Below are positions 1 to 9,270 of a stretch of DNA of 64,000 nucleotides, piece by piece. A program made the position numbers and the translations under genes. Source of the stretch: Bradyrhizobium sp. LHD-71 (GTDB taxonomy: Bacteria > Pseudomonadota > Alphaproteobacteria > Rhizobiales > Xanthobacteraceae). The notes below the pieces were generated by a model. That model was not told the DNA's origin, searched no databases, and saw only the letters and a program-made list of their open reading frames with translations. The DNA lies in the NCBI RefSeq assembly GCF_031157255.1, contig NZ_JAVIFX010000001.1, forward strand, positions 124,001 to 188,000, in the 5' to 3' direction. Within the stretch, counting starts at the first letter, position 1. Each line of letters opens with the position of its first letter.

Positions 1-57
1 ATCAGCTTCATCGGCGACGGCCTGCGCGACGCACTCGACCCGCGCAAGGTGATGTGA
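1..57 (+). CDS. ABC transporter permease, C-terminal end only (DppC/OppC type)
   Basis: The first 57 bases read as an open frame ending in TGA, giving a tail with GDGLRDALDPR, which is the usual C-terminus of DppC/OppC inner-membrane permeases of peptide ABC importers. The rest of the gene lies before the window. Two peptide-transporter ATPase genes follow on the same strand after a 229-base gap, which supports the call. Only 18 residues are visible, so the exact substrate class cannot be judged. Confidence 0.65.
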   Translation: MSFIGDGLRDALDPRKVM

Positions 58-128
58 GGTGCCAGTGCAGCAACGAGATCATGATGGCTTTGCGTTGAAC
101 TTCAGCGAGCTCGGCGCGCTTCCCACCC

Positions 129-191
129 GAACCCGGGTTCAACCGAGTTCGGCGCTATCAAAGAGTCCAAGTCGGAAACATCCGACTTGGA
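129..191. repeat. Intergenic palindrome pair between permease and ATPase genes
   Basis: A perfect 12-bp palindrome (GAACCCGGGTTC, 129-140) is followed by a perfect 11-bp stem with an AACA loop (TCCAAGTCGGA 166-176, TCCGACTTGGA 181-191). There is no T-run, so this is not a classical intrinsic terminator. From memory, similar AAGTCGGA hairpins are dispersed in Bradyrhizobium-type genomes. A REP-like element or an mRNA processing/stability hairpin inside the transporter operon are both possible. Confidence 0.5.
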
Positions 192-286
192 TTGGGAAGA
201 GGGAACCCTGCCCAGCGCCTGGTTGCTCTTTTGCTCGATCGCAATGGCCCGGCTGCTAGCCTGGCGACACGAACACGGATGACAGA

Positions 287-1279
287 ATGAGCGAGCCGCT
301 GCTCGAGATACGCGATCTGAAAACGCACTTCGCCACCGACAATGGCATCGTGCGAGCCGTCGATGGCGTGGATATCACCATCCGTCGCGGCGAGACCGTC
401 GGCGTCGTCGGCGAGTCCGGTTGCGGCAAGACCGTCACCGCGATGTCGGTCCTGAAACTGATCGCGATGCCGCCCGGACGTATCGTCGATGGTCAGATCC
501 TTTGGCAGGGGCGCGACCTGATCCCGCTCGAGGCCGATGAGCTTGACGATATCCGCGCCAAGGACATCGCCATGGTGTTCCAGGAGCCGATGACATCGCT
601 CAATCCGGTTTACACGATCGGCGAGCAGATCGCCGAAGGCCTGCGCCGACACGAGAAGCTTTCGCGTCGGGCGGCGCTCGAACGCACGGTCGAGATGCTG
701 CGCCTAGTGCAGATTGCCAACGCGGAAAAGCGCGTGCACGATTATCCCCACCAGTTCTCCGGCGGCATGCGCCAACGCGTGATGATTGCCATGGCGCTGT
801 CGTGCAGCCCGAAGCTGCTGATCGCCGACGAACCGACCACCGCGCTCGACGTAACCATTCAGGCGCAGATTCTCGAGCTGCTGGCCGACATGAAAGCGCG
901 GTTCGGCATGGCGGTGATGCTGATCACCCACGCGATGGGCGTGGTGGCGGAGACCGCACAGCGCGTCGTGGTCATGTATGCTGGACGGGTGATCGAGGAA
1001 GCGCCGGTCGACGAGCTGTTCGCCAATCCTCGTCACCCTTACACGCAGGGGCTGATCCGCTCCATTCCGCACATCGACCGCGCAGCTACGACAAAGAAGC
1101 GCCTCGAGGCCATTCCGGGCGTGGTGCCCAGGCTGATCGACCCGGCGCCGGGCTGCCGTTTCGCGCCACGCTGCCGCTTCGCGATGCCCGCCTGCCGCCT
1201 GGCCACCCCGGCGCTGCGCGACGTCGGCGGCGGACACAAAGTCGCTTGCATTCTCGAAACCGGGGGGCTGCCGCAATGA
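287..1279 (+). CDS. Peptide ABC transporter ATP-binding protein (DppD/OppD type)
   Basis: 330-residue cytoplasmic ATPase that would energise import of peptides or a similar solute with the upstream permease. Visible motifs in order: Walker A GESGCGKT (about residue 42), Q-loop (VFQEP), ABC signature FSGGMRQR (about 157), Walker [15 protein letters not shown] (about 175) and the C-terminal oligopeptide/dipeptide extension with a PGCRFAPRC cysteine cluster, a site proposed to bind a cofactor in DppD. Length is normal for the family. The stop overlaps the start of the next ATPase gene (ATGA), so the two are translationally coupled. Substrate is not determined by sequence. Confidence 0.93.
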   Translation: MSEPLLEIRDLKTHFATDNGIVRAVDGVDITIRRGETVGVVGESGCGKTVTAMSVLKLIAMPPGRIVDGQILWQGRDLIPLEADELDDIRAKDIAMVFQEPMTSLNPVYTIGEQIAEGLRRHEKLSRRAALERTVEMLRLVQIANAEKRVHDYPHQFSGGMRQRVMIAMALSCSPKLLIADEPTTALDVTIQAQILELLADMKARFGMAVMLITHAMGVVAETAQRVVVMYAGRVIEEAPVDELFANPRHPYTQGLIRSIPHIDRAATTKKRLEAIPGVVPRLIDPAPGCRFAPRCRFAMPACRLATPALRDVGGGHKVACILETGGLPQ

Positions 1280-2250
1280 GCACCCCGCTCCTGTCCGTCA
1301 GGAACCTGACCAAGCAGTTCGATATCGGCTCCGGCTTCCTGCTGCGCAACGACGCCGTCGTTCACGCTGTCGACGGTGTCAGTTTCTCCATTCCGCCCGG
1401 CGAGACGCTTGGCCTGGTGGGTGAGTCCGGCTCCGGCAAATCGACCACAGGCCGCTGTATCTTGCGTCTCGTGGAGCCAACCGCGGGCGAAATCTGGTTC
1501 CAGGGCCGCAACGTCAGCGCGCTCGATGCGCGCGCGTTTCGCGCGCTCTGCCGCGACATGCAGATCATCTTCCAGGACCCGTTCGCGTCACTAAATCCAC
1601 GCATGACGGTCGGCACGATCATCGGCGAGGCTTTGACCATCCACAAGCTTGCACCGTCGAAGGAAGCGTTCACCGATCGCGTGGTCGAGCTGCTCGAAAC
1701 CGTCGGCTTGCAAGCTGATCACATGCACCGCTACCCGCATGAATTTTCAGGCGGCCAGCGCCAGCGGATCGGCATTGCGCGCGCACTCGCCGTCGAGCCA
1801 AAACTAATCATCTGCGACGAGCCGGTCTCCGCGCTCGACGTCTCGATCCAGGCGCAGGTCATCAACCTGCTTGAGGATCTGCAGGGCAAGCTCGGCCTCA
1901 CCTATCTGTTCATCGCCCATGACCTCTCGGTCGTCGAACACATCAGCCATCGAGTCGCCGTCATGTATCTCGGCCGGATCGTCGAACTCGCGTCGGCGCG
2001 CGACCTGTACGTGACGCCGCTGCATCCTTATACGGAAGCGCTGCTATCGGCCGTGCCGGTGACCGACCCGAAGGCACGACGCAAGCGCATCGTCCTGCAG
2101 GGCGAGGTGCCGAGTCCGATCCACCCGCCGAGCGGCTGCCACTTCCACACCCGCTGTCCGATCCGACAGTTGCCGCTCTGTGCCCGGGAAGCGCCGCCGT
2201 TGAAGGAGACTGCGAGCGGCCACTTCGTGGCCTGCCATCTGCGGAGTTGA
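1276..2250 (+). CDS. Peptide ABC transporter ATP-binding protein (DppF/OppF type)
   Basis: 324-residue second ATPase of the heteromeric peptide importer. It shows Walker [10 protein letters not shown], signature [10 protein letters not shown], Walker [15 protein letters not shown] and the C-terminal HPxxGCxFxxRCP region. I placed the start at the ATG overlapping the dppD-like stop. The frame stays open upstream to 802, but that stretch is the shadow of the first ATPase. This is the last gene of the operon; no clear terminator is seen before the transglycosylase gene. Confidence 0.93.
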   Translation: MSTPLLSVRNLTKQFDIGSGFLLRNDAVVHAVDGVSFSIPPGETLGLVGESGSGKSTTGRCILRLVEPTAGEIWFQGRNVSALDARAFRALCRDMQIIFQDPFASLNPRMTVGTIIGEALTIHKLAPSKEAFTDRVVELLETVGLQADHMHRYPHEFSGGQRQRIGIARALAVEPKLIICDEPVSALDVSIQAQVINLLEDLQGKLGLTYLFIAHDLSVVEHISHRVAVMYLGRIVELASARDLYVTPLHPYTEALLSAVPVTDPKARRKRIVLQGEVPSPIHPPSGCHFHTRCPIRQLPLCAREAPPLKETASGHFVACHLRS

Positions 2251-2466
2251 AGTGAAATTGGTGCCGCAGATTTGGCAGGGGAACTTCGCGCCGACAGCTA
2301 AATGATATGTGTATCAATATCTTACAAGGACTAATTCACGCAATATTTCGCCCTGATTTTGACTCGATTGCCCTGTCACCTCCTTATTCGTGTTTTTAGT
2401 TCGTGTTTTATCAACTTCCGCCGTGCATGACTCCAGGCTTAGGATCGGCCGCCGAAGGATCACACG

Positions 2467-4956
2467 TTGACTCATTCAGATAGCCAACGCGCAGATAGCC
2501 AACGCGCGTCTCGCCTCCATCTGCTGCGCTATCTATCCACGTCGAGTGTGGTCGCTCTTTGGCTCGCCACGCCGCTGATCGGTCTGCCTGCGGCCGCGCA
2601 ATCGGCCAAGGCTGAAGTCGTCGCACAGACCGCTGCAAAACCTTCGCCTGCCAAATCGACTTCGGCCAAGCCCTCTGTCAAACCAACGCCGACATCGACG
2701 AAGCCGGCTTCCACCAAGTCAACATCCGCGAGTCAGCCTTCTGCGAAGCAGACCCCGGCGAAACCTGTTTCAGCTAAGCAGGCTCCCGCAAAGCCGGCAT
2801 CCACGAAGAACGCCGAGGCGAAGAAGCCAGCGGCCAAGCCTGAGGCCGTCTCGACGCCCCGGCAGTCTGCGGCAAGACCGGACGGCATCCCTCTGCCCAA
2901 GCCTCGTCCCACCTTCGCCACCACGCGCGCTGTTGTCGCGAGTGCGGAGCCGCAAGCGGCCGTATCGTTGGCGGCGCTGCCGCCGGTCCGCCATGCACCG
3001 ACCCCTTCCCGTCGCAATCATGTTCCGGCGGCCATCGCCTCGTCGTTGTCCACGTCGCAGGCCGATCTCGATGCGCTCGAGCGCGCGATCGAGCTCGCGC
3101 GCCGGGGCAAGGGAGCTGACGCGACGGAGATGAAGAGCGCGATCTCCGATCCCGTCGCGCAGAAGCTCGCCGAATGGATGATCCTGCGCAGCGACGGCAA
3201 CGGCGCGTCGGCTGAGCGCTACCGCGCCTTCATCGTCGCCAATCCCGGCTGGCCGAGCGTGAACTATTTGCGCAGGCGCGGTGAAGCCTCGCTGTGGGAC
3301 AACAATCGCGACGACGCCACCGTGGCCGCCTGGTTCGCCGGCAACGAGCCGCTCACGGCCAAGGGCCGGTTCATGCTGGCACGCGCGCTGCTCAGGCGCG
3401 GCGATGGCGGCGCAGCGGCGCGTCACGTGCGTGAGGCCTGGCGCGGCGACTGGATGTCCAAGGATGTGGAAGCAACCGCGCTTGAGATGTTCGGCCCGGT
3501 GCTGACGGCGGCCGACCACAAGGCGCGGATGGATTATCTGCTCTTCACTGACGACAGGGCAGGCGCGCTGCGCGCCGCCCAGCGCGTTGGCTCCGCCCAG
3601 GTCGCGATCGTCAAGGCGCGTGGCGCCGTTGACGCCAAGGCCGGCAACGCGAAGGCGCTGCTCGACGCAGTTCCGCATGAGGCGCATGGCGATGCCAGCT
3701 ATCTTTTTGGCCGCATCCAGCACCTGCGCCGCGCCGACAAGATCACCGAGGCCGCGCAGCTGATGCTGAGGGCGCCGCGCGATCCGGCACGGCTGGGCGA
3801 CCCCGACGAGTGGTGGATCGAGCGCCGTCTGGTCGCGCGCAAGCTGCTCGACATCGGCGACTACCGCACTGCGTATGCCATCGCACGCGATGCCGGCTTG
3901 CCGGAGCGCGACGTGTACAAGACCGAACAGGAATTCACTGCGGGCTGGATCGCGCTGCGTTTCCTCAACGATCCGTCGACCGCGCTCCAGCACTTCTCGC
4001 GCATCGCCGTCGGGTCGAGCAACCCGACGCATCTCTCACGCGCGGGCTACTGGCAGGGCCGCGCCTATGAGGCGATGGGCCGTTCACAGGATGCGCGGGC
4101 GGCCTATCAGGCCGGCGCCGCCCATTCCACGAGCTACTACGGTCAGCTTGCGCGCGCCCGGCTTGGCCTGCCGCAGATCGGCCTGCGCGACGCTCCGCGC
4201 TCGGCACGCGGCGCCGGCACGTTTGAGGTCGTACGCGCGCTCGAACTGCTCTATGCGCTTGATGAGCGCGATCTCGCCGTCACGGCGCTGTCCGATCTCG
4301 GCGACCGCGTCGAGGATATCGACGCGCTGGCGGCGCTCGGCGAGATAACAGTGCGCTACAAGGACGCCCGAGGCAGCCTTGTCCTCGGCAAAGGTGCGCT
4401 CAACCGCGGCTATCCGTTCGACCACTATGCCTATCCCGTATCCGGCATCCCGAACTATCAGACCATCGGTCCGGACGTGGAGCGCGGTCTCGTCTTCGCC
4501 ATTGCGCGACAGGAGAGCTCGTTCAATCCGAAAGCCATCTCGCCGGCAAAGGCGATGGGGCTGATGCAGGTGACGCCGCCGGCGGCGAAGACGATCACCC
4601 GCAGGTACGGCGGGACCTTTGATGCCAAACGCCTGCTCTCGGACCCCGCCTACAACGCGATGCTCGGCGCGGCCGAGCTCGGGGCGCTGGTGAACGACTA
4701 TCGCGGCTCCTATATCCTGACCTTCGTCGGTTACAACGCCGGCCGCGGCCGGGTCCGCGACTGGATCGAGAAGTACGGCGATCCGCGCGATCCGAAAGTC
4801 GACCCCGTCGACTGGGTCGAACGGATCCCCTTCTCCGAGACGCGCAACTACGTGCAGCGGATCATGGAGAACGTTCAGGTCTACCGCGCCCGTTTCGGCG
4901 GCGGCGGGCGTCTCTTGATCGAAGCCGACCTGAAGCGTGGCGCCGGCGCCGATTAG
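2467..4956 (+). CDS. Soluble lytic murein transglycosylase with Ala/Pro/Lys-rich linker
   Basis: 829-residue periplasmic enzyme that would cleave peptidoglycan between MurNAc and GlcNAc, forming 1,6-anhydro-MurNAc ends. An N-terminal signal sequence ending near AAAQSA is followed by a low-complexity Lys/Pro/Ser/Ala stretch (about residues 55-135), an alpha-helical superhelix region, and a C-terminal SLT domain with catalytic Glu in RQESSF (about residue 683), then MGLMQV and the NAGRGRV motif. The start is a TTG at 2467, chosen because it precedes the signal peptide; no ATG serves. Codons 5-14 contain a 15-bp direct duplication (2478-2492 and 2493-2507). The low-complexity linker is longer than in E. 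coli Slt70. Confidence 0.9.
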   Translation: MTHSDSQRADSQRASRLHLLRYLSTSSVVALWLATPLIGLPAAAQSAKAEVVAQTAAKPSPAKSTSAKPSVKPTPTSTKPASTKSTSASQPSAKQTPAKPVSAKQAPAKPASTKNAEAKKPAAKPEAVSTPRQSAARPDGIPLPKPRPTFATTRAVVASAEPQAAVSLAALPPVRHAPTPSRRNHVPAAIASSLSTSQADLDALERAIELARRGKGADATEMKSAISDPVAQKLAEWMILRSDGNGASAERYRAFIVANPGWPSVNYLRRRGEASLWDNNRDDATVAAWFAGNEPLTAKGRFMLARALLRRGDGGAAARHVREAWRGDWMSKDVEATALEMFGPVLTAADHKARMDYLLFTDDRAGALRAAQRVGSAQVAIVKARGAVDAKAGNAKALLDAVPHEAHGDASYLFGRIQHLRRADKITEAAQLMLRAPRDPARLGDPDEWWIERRLVARKLLDIGDYRTAYAIARDAGLPERDVYKTEQEFTAGWIALRFLNDPSTALQHFSRIAVGSSNPTHLSRAGYWQGRAYEAMGRSQDARAAYQAGAAHSTSYYGQLARARLGLPQIGLRDAPRSARGAGTFEVVRALELLYALDERDLAVTALSDLGDRVEDIDALAALGEITVRYKDARGSLVLGKGALNRGYPFDHYAYPVSGIPNYQTIGPDVERGLVFAIARQESSFNPKAISPAKAMGLMQVTPPAAKTITRRYGGTFDAKRLLSDPAYNAMLGAAELGALVNDYRGSYILTFVGYNAGRGRVRDWIEKYGDPRDPKVDPVDWVERIPFSETRNYVQRIMENVQVYRARFGGGGRLLIEADLKRGAGAD

Positions 4957-5288
4957 ACAATGACGCGTGCCTCTGCGCGGCAATGCCCATTCTCGTCATT
5001 GCGAGGCATAGCCGTTCGAAGAACGGCGTCGCTTCGCTCGCCATAGCCGTCGAAGAACGGCATCGCTTCGCTCGCCTATGGCCGTTCGAAGAACGGCGTC
5101 GCTTCGCTCGCCTATAGCCGTCGAAGAACGGCGTCGCTTCGCTCGCCTATGGCGACAAAGCAATCCAGCGCGGCGGTTGCGGCAACCTCAGCACTGGATT
5201 GCTTGGCTTCGCTCGCAATGACGATGCATGTCGCTACGCCCGTGCCGACGAATCCCGGAGGGGCGAAGCCGGATCGCAATGACAGCGA
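4957..5288. other. Non-coding gap filled mainly by repeats
   Basis: No convincing gene. Nearly all of 4994-5224 is the tandem repeat element annotated separately. Frames open through it on both strands, but only because the repeat unit is stop-poor. Confidence 0.7.
4994..5224. repeat. Tandem 35/36-bp repeat array inside an inverted-repeat frame
   Basis: Four units of 35-36 bp abut at 5008-5042, 5043-5077, 5078-5113 and 5114-5148. Each carries a GTTCGAAGAAC or GTCGAAGAAC core followed by GGCGTCGCTTCGCTCGCC. Units 1 and 3 share one variant and units 2 and 4 the other, so the array grew in two-unit steps. The outer ends are inverted: CGTCATTGCGAG (4994-5005) against CTCGCAATGACG (5212-5223). 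A 10-bp stem, AGCAATCCAG (5159-5168) with CTGGATTGCT (5194-5203), sits between. Related arrays lie at 14444-14568 and 52786-52932. Confidence 0.8.
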
Positions 5289-5477
5289 TCACCGGTGCAG
5301 CATCGCCGGCACGATCTCCCGGATCTCGGAGACCGCCGCTGCGATTCGCCCGAGCCGCTCGTTGTCGACTTCGGGACGCTCTGAAAGATCCTGCAGCAGT
5401 TCTCTGATCTCGCCGAGATAACGGGAGATATCCTCCATCGAGGAGGCGATACGCGTCTCCGGTGTCACGTCCGACAT
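5289..5477 (-). CDS. Small conserved-looking hypothetical protein (62 aa)
   Basis: 62-residue acidic, helix-prone protein with heptad-like spacing of Ile/Leu (EDISRYLGEIRELLQDL), suggesting a short coiled coil. No signal peptide or membrane segment. A GGAA sequence lies 5-8 bases before the ATG. It stands alone between the repeat array and the porin cluster. I do not recognise the family; codon use and a plausible ribosome binding site favour a real gene over a shadow. Confidence 0.6.
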   Translation of the reverse strand: MSDVTPETRIASSMEDISRYLGEIRELLQDLSERPEVDNERLGRIAAAVSEIREIVPAMLHR

Positions 5478-5648
5478 TGCAGTTCCAATTTCCCATCATC
5501 CGCATCCACAGCTTCAACCAATGCACCAGCTGATGATTGTGTGCGCTTCAAAGCTGCGTGAAGGACTTTGCACGCGGGTGAGGAAACAATCCTGGACATG
5601 GCTCAAGTGCCGTTGTCGCTTTCGACTCCGGACCAACATGACGGGCTC

Positions 5649-5682
5649 AAAAAAATCCCCGGCAGGTTGCCCTGCCGGGGAT
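5649..5682 (-). terminator. Intrinsic terminator of the first porin gene
   Basis: A perfect 12-bp GC-rich stem (5655-5666 with 5671-5682, loop TTGC) is followed, reading on the minus strand, by a run of seven T (A-run 5649-5655). It lies 30 bases after the porin stop. Confidence 0.92.
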
Positions 5683-5711
5683 GGTAGCTTGGTAGTCTCA
5701 AGCGATGCCGA

Positions 5712-7289
5712 TCAAAAGAAACGGCGAACCGAGAAGATGCCCGAGAACACGTTCTGATCCTTGATCTCGTAAGCCGCGTTCGGCTTGAAGCCCGAGATCA
5801 CCGGCTGGTTGTAGACGACGTTGTCGCCGTGGCTCACGTGGTGGTTGGTCCACATGAATTCGACACCGATCGTCAGGTCGCGAACCGGAGTCCAGAACGT
5901 CCGGGTGCCGGCACCATAAATGCGGTAGTCCCAGTTACAGGCACCGGTGTTGGCAACGTTGACACCGACTGCATTCGTCAACGTGCCGGACGCGCTGCCA
6001 ACGCCGAACCGCGAGCACAGGATCGCGTTAGCCGTGTCGCTGTAGTCGAGAACCTGTGCGCCAGCGTACACCGAGGTCCGCCACTCCGGATTCCAGCCGT
6101 GTTCGAAGGCGATCGACCCGCCATAGGCCGTCGTCAGCTCCTGGCCGCCCGACGTAACCGTGATGCCTGCGCCCGAACGCGGCGCCGAGGTATACACCGA
6201 GTCGAGCACGTAGCCGCCGACGATGCTGTCATAGAACGTGTCCGAACCGCCATAGATGCCGAACGACGAGCCCTGGCCGATGTTGGCGAACACGTTGGTG
6301 GTCGCGCCCTTCGACCAGGTGCCGCCGATGTACAGTGCGTCGTTGACGCCGGTCGGCACGTTGAACTTGAAGGCCGCGTTCACGCCACCGCCGATCTTGT
6401 CCGATACCGCGCCGGAAAGCTCGGAGCAGCCGCCGAGCTGAACCGTGGTCGTACCCGATGCACCGCCGCAGTCATAGGCGACGTGGTTGTTGACGATCAT
6501 GCCCGAGAGATGGAAGCCGCCCCAGGCCTGGTCGATGCGGAGCTGACCGACAATCTCCGGCCAGGTGTTGCCGCCGCGCGTGTCCACGCCCGGCGCGACG
6601 CCGAGGATCGTCAGCGGGTTGGCGCCGTTGTAGATGCCGCGCTTGCGCTCCTTGCCGTCTTCCAGCGACAGGGTACCGGAAATGCCGTTGCCGAACTGAT
6701 GAGTATAGGCCACGACAAAACGACCGCCTGCAGTATCCGGGTTGCCGAGCCAGCCGTTGGTGCCCCATTCGAAGGCATAGTGCCACGGGTTGTCGAAGTA
6801 CGACGTGCCGGCGCGGCCGATGGTGAAGCCACCCCACTGGATGATACCGGAGTCGATCGCGATAACGCCGGCGCTCGAGCCCACGCCGGAGGAAAGCAGA
6901 CCGGTCGGCGTATTGACCTCCGCGCGAACCACCGAGAACGTGCGCAATGTGCCGAACGCGGTCTGTGTGCGCGTGTCGACGTTGGTGAACACGCGACTAC
7001 GGGCGAAGAAATAATCCCGATCACGGGTTTGGGTGTTGTTCCCGTTTCCAGTGTTCCACGACTGCAGATGCGTCATACGCGAATTGAAGTTGAGTTCGGC
7101 GCGGATGTGACCGCCGATTCGGATACAGGTGTCGGTACCGGGGATGTAATAAAATCCAGCACCGTACAGGGAACAGATCTTTACGTATTCAACCGGCTTA
7201 GCCTTCACCGGAAGATCGGCCGCCTGCGCCCCCGTCAGCGCGGCCATTCCTGCCGCCGAGCCGAGGAGTAGGCTCCTCATCATCGTCAT
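5712..7289 (-). CDS. Outer-membrane porin (alphaproteobacterial porin family), copy 1
   Basis: 525-residue trimeric-type beta-barrel channel precursor for passive diffusion of small hydrophilic solutes. Signal peptide MTMMRSLLLGSAAG...AQA precedes the mature ADLPVKAKPVEYVKICSLYG start, a Cys pair near the N-terminus (KICSLYG, TDTCIRIGG) and a C-terminal FSVRRFF ending in Phe, the signal for BAM insertion. The ATG at 7289 follows a strong GGAGG; the open frame extends upstream but lacks a signal there. Paralogues lie at 7696-9270 and 11873-13423; porins 1 and 2 are tandem neighbours. It has its own terminator, so it is probably monocistronic. Confidence 0.93.
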   Translation of the reverse strand: MTMMRSLLLGSAAGMAALTGAQAADLPVKAKPVEYVKICSLYGAGFYYIPGTDTCIRIGGHIRAELNFNSRMTHLQSWNTGNGNNTQTRDRDYFFARSRVFTNVDTRTQTAFGTLRTFSVVRAEVNTPTGLLSSGVGSSAGVIAIDSGIIQWGGFTIGRAGTSYFDNPWHYAFEWGTNGWLGNPDTAGGRFVVAYTHQFGNGISGTLSLEDGKERKRGIYNGANPLTILGVAPGVDTRGGNTWPEIVGQLRIDQAWGGFHLSGMIVNNHVAYDCGGASGTTTVQLGGCSELSGAVSDKIGGGVNAAFKFNVPTGVNDALYIGGTWSKGATTNVFANIGQGSSFGIYGGSDTFYDSIVGGYVLDSVYTSAPRSGAGITVTSGGQELTTAYGGSIAFEHGWNPEWRTSVYAGAQVLDYSDTANAILCSRFGVGSASGTLTNAVGVNVANTGACNWDYRIYGAGTRTFWTPVRDLTIGVEFMWTNHHVSHGDNVVYNQPVISGFKPNAAYEIKDQNVFSGIFSVRRFF

Positions 7290-7390
7290 CTCAAACCTCC
7301 AAAATGTGCGTTTCCCCCGTCCTCGCTTCGCGCTTGCTTCTCGAACCCCCATTTCGGCGCGAGCGACTTTTTGAGCGAAACTTTTAGACG

Positions 7391-7440
7391 GGACGACTCG
7401 GGATGCCCCCCTCTGTCGTGATTTTGAGAATTGCCCGGAA
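7391..7440 (-). promoter_or_regulatory. Upstream segment shared by porins 1 and 2
   Basis: The 50 bases at 7391-7440 closely match 9361-9409: both begin GGACGACTCGGGA, then TGCCCC, GTCG and AGAATTG with CC.GAAC, at similar distances (about 100 bases) from their start codons. Conservation outside the coding region suggests promoter or operator content, or a recent duplication that included the promoter. I cannot assign -35/-10 boxes confidently. Confidence 0.5.
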
Positions 7441-7649
7441 CCTGGAGGACAGCAACGGAAACTGTACGGTCACGTACAGTTTACCAAATTATGTTGCAAA
7501 AATGGCACGTGGCGTCGCCACGCCGACAACCAACCGATTGAAATCTATGGAGCAATTTTCACGGGGATGTCGCTCATCGCCCGCATGTCAGCGGCGGAAA
7601 ACTCTAGGCCGCGCTCAAAAAGCCGTACTCTTGTACCTGAAGGAGAGAT

Positions 7650-7676
7650 CGGTGGCGGGCGAGCAGCCCGCCACCG
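7650..7676 (-). terminator. Hairpin after porin 2, possible terminator
   Basis: A perfect 11-bp stem (CGGTGGCGGGC 7650-7660, GCCCGCCACCG 7666-7676, loop GAGCA) starts 20 bases after the porin 2 stop. Reading on the minus strand it is followed by ATCTCTCC rather than a T-run, so intrinsic termination is uncertain; it may instead protect the mRNA 3' end. Confidence 0.5.
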
Positions 7677-7695
7677 ATTGATTCGCGTAGGTCGA

Positions 7696-9270
7696 TCAGA
7701 AGAACCGACGGACCGAGAAGATGCCCGAGAACACGTTCTGATCCTTGACCTCGTAGGCTGCGTTCGGCTTGAAGCCCGAGATCACCGGCTGGTTGTAGAC
7801 GACGTTGTCGCCGTGGCTCGAGCTGATGTTGGCCCACTGGAATTCGACGCCGATCGTCAGATCGCGCACCGGGGTCCAATAAGTCCGGGTACCAGCACCT
7901 ACGATGCGGAGGTCGAAGTTACAGGCTCCGGTGTTGGAGACGTTGACACCATTCACCGTGAGCGTGCCCGACGCACTGCCGACGCCAAACCGCGAGCACA
8001 GGATCGCGTTCGCCGTCTCGTTGTAGTCCACAACTTCCGCGCCACCGAACACCGAGGTCCGCCACTCGGCGTTCCAGCCGTGCTCGAAAGCGATCGTTCC
8101 GCCGTAAGCCGTCGTCAGCTGCTGACCGGTGGGGCCAACCGCGATGCCAGCACCGTTGCGGATGCCGCCCGAGTTGTACACCGAGTCAAAGATGTAACCG
8201 CCGGCGATGCTGCCATAATTGAAGTCCGAGCCGCTATATACGGCCAACCCGGAGCCCAACTGACTGCTGTTGTTGCGGATCACGTCGGCGGTCGCACCCT
8301 TCGACCACGAACCGCCGATGTAGAGAGCGTCGTTCACGCCGGTCGGCAGCTTGAAGCTGAGCATCGCGTTGACGCCGCCACCGATCTTGTCGGACGGTGC
8401 GCCGGAGAGCTCCGAGCAGCCGCCGAGCTGAACAGTGGTCGTGCCCGACGCGCCGCCGCAGTTGTAGGCCACGTGGTTGTTCATCAGGTTGGCTGCGATG
8501 TGCAGGCCACCCCACGCCTGATCGACGCGAAGCTGACCGACGATTTCCGGCCAGGTGTTGCCGCCACGGGTCTCCGTACCGGCCGCGATGCCCCAGATCG
8601 TCAGAGGGTTGGCGCCGTTGTAGTTGCCGCGCTTCTGATGCTTGTTGTCTTCGAGCGACAGCGTGCCGGAAATGCCGTTGCCGAACTGGTGGGTATAAGC
8701 CACGACGAAGCGGCCGGACGTCGCGTCAGCCCAACCATACGAGCCGTTGCTGCCCCACTTGAAGGCATAATCCCACGGCCCGTCGAAGTACGACGTGCCT
8801 GCGCGGCCGATGGTGAAGCCGCCCCACTGGATGATGCCAGTGTCGATGTTGATCGCGCCTGCCGCGCTTGAAAGTCCATTCGGCGTCGTCAGCTCGGCGC
8901 GAACGACCGAGAACGTTCGCAAGGTGCCGAACGCGGTTTGCGTGCGGGTATCGACGTTGGTGTAGACACGATTGCGGGTCCAGAAGTAATCGCGATCGCG
9001 CGTCTTTGTGTTGATGCCGCCGATCGCACCGGTGACGAACGAGGTGTCACCACCGCCGCCGCCGAAGAACGACACTTCAGCGCGGATGTGACCACCGATC
9101 CTGATGCAGGTGTCAGTACCCGGGATGTAGTAGAATCCTGCGCCATACAGGGAGCAGATCTTCACGTATTCGACGGGCTTCGCCTTTACGGGAAGATCAG
9201 CTGCCTGCGCCCCCGCCATCGCGGCCAGTCCTGCCGCTGAGCCGAGGAGTAGGCTCCTCACCATTTTCAT
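7696..9270 (-). CDS. Outer-membrane porin, copy 2
   Basis: 524-residue porin precursor, closely related to copy 1 along its whole length. Signal peptide MKMVRSLLLGSAAG...AQA, mature start ADLPVKAKPVEYV, the Cys pair, and C-terminal FSVRRFF. The ATG follows GGAGGTTCGAA. Differences from copy 1 cluster in stretches that would form surface loops or the eyelet, such as the Gly-rich FFGGGGGDTS segment near residue 70, as expected if the copies differ in channel selectivity. Confidence 0.93.
   Translation of the reverse strand: MKMVRSLLLGSAAGLAAMAGAQAADLPVKAKPVEYVKICSLYGAGFYYIPGTDTCIRIGGHIRAEVSFFGGGGGDTSFVTGAIGGINTKTRDRDYFWTRNRVYTNVDTRTQTAFGTLRTFSVVRAELTTPNGLSSAAGAINIDTGIIQWGGFTIGRAGTSYFDGPWDYAFKWGSNGSYGWADATSGRFVVAYTHQFGNGISGTLSLEDNKHQKRGNYNGANPLTIWGIAAGTETRGGNTWPEIVGQLRVDQAWGGLHIAANLMNNHVAYNCGGASGTTTVQLGGCSELSGAPSDKIGGGVNAMLSFKLPTGVNDALYIGGSWSKGATADVIRNNSSQLGSGLAVYSGSDFNYGSIAGGYIFDSVYNSGGIRNGAGIAVGPTGQQLTTAYGGTIAFEHGWNAEWRTSVFGGAEVVDYNETANAILCSRFGVGSASGTLTVNGVNVSNTGACNFDLRIVGAGTRTYWTPVRDLTIGVEFQWANISSSHGDNVVYNQPVISGFKPNAAYEVKDQNVFSGIFSVRRFF

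Larger units (their letters stand above)
7290..7695. other. Intergenic region between porins 1 and 2
   Basis: Contains the upstream region of porin 1 and the downstream region of porin 2. I see no gene. Notable items are the segment conserved with the porin 2 upstream region (7391-7440) and a hairpin at 7650-7676. Confidence 0.6.

Noticed and set aside
802-1275. Upstream extension of the second ATPase gene
   Set aside because: It overlaps the first ATPase gene in another frame; the family N-terminus starts at 1276.
5008-5148. Tandem array resembling a CRISPR
   Set aside because: Units of 35-36 bp abut without unique spacers, and no cas genes are present.
5829-7271. 480-codon plus-strand frame opposite porin 1 (and the similar frame 7567-8871 opposite porin 2)
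   Set aside because: Antisense shadow of a porin gene with a clear signal peptide and terminator.
7650-7676. Firm call of an intrinsic terminator after porin 2
   Set aside because: The stem is perfect but no T-run follows on the minus strand, so it is kept only as a low-confidence terminator.
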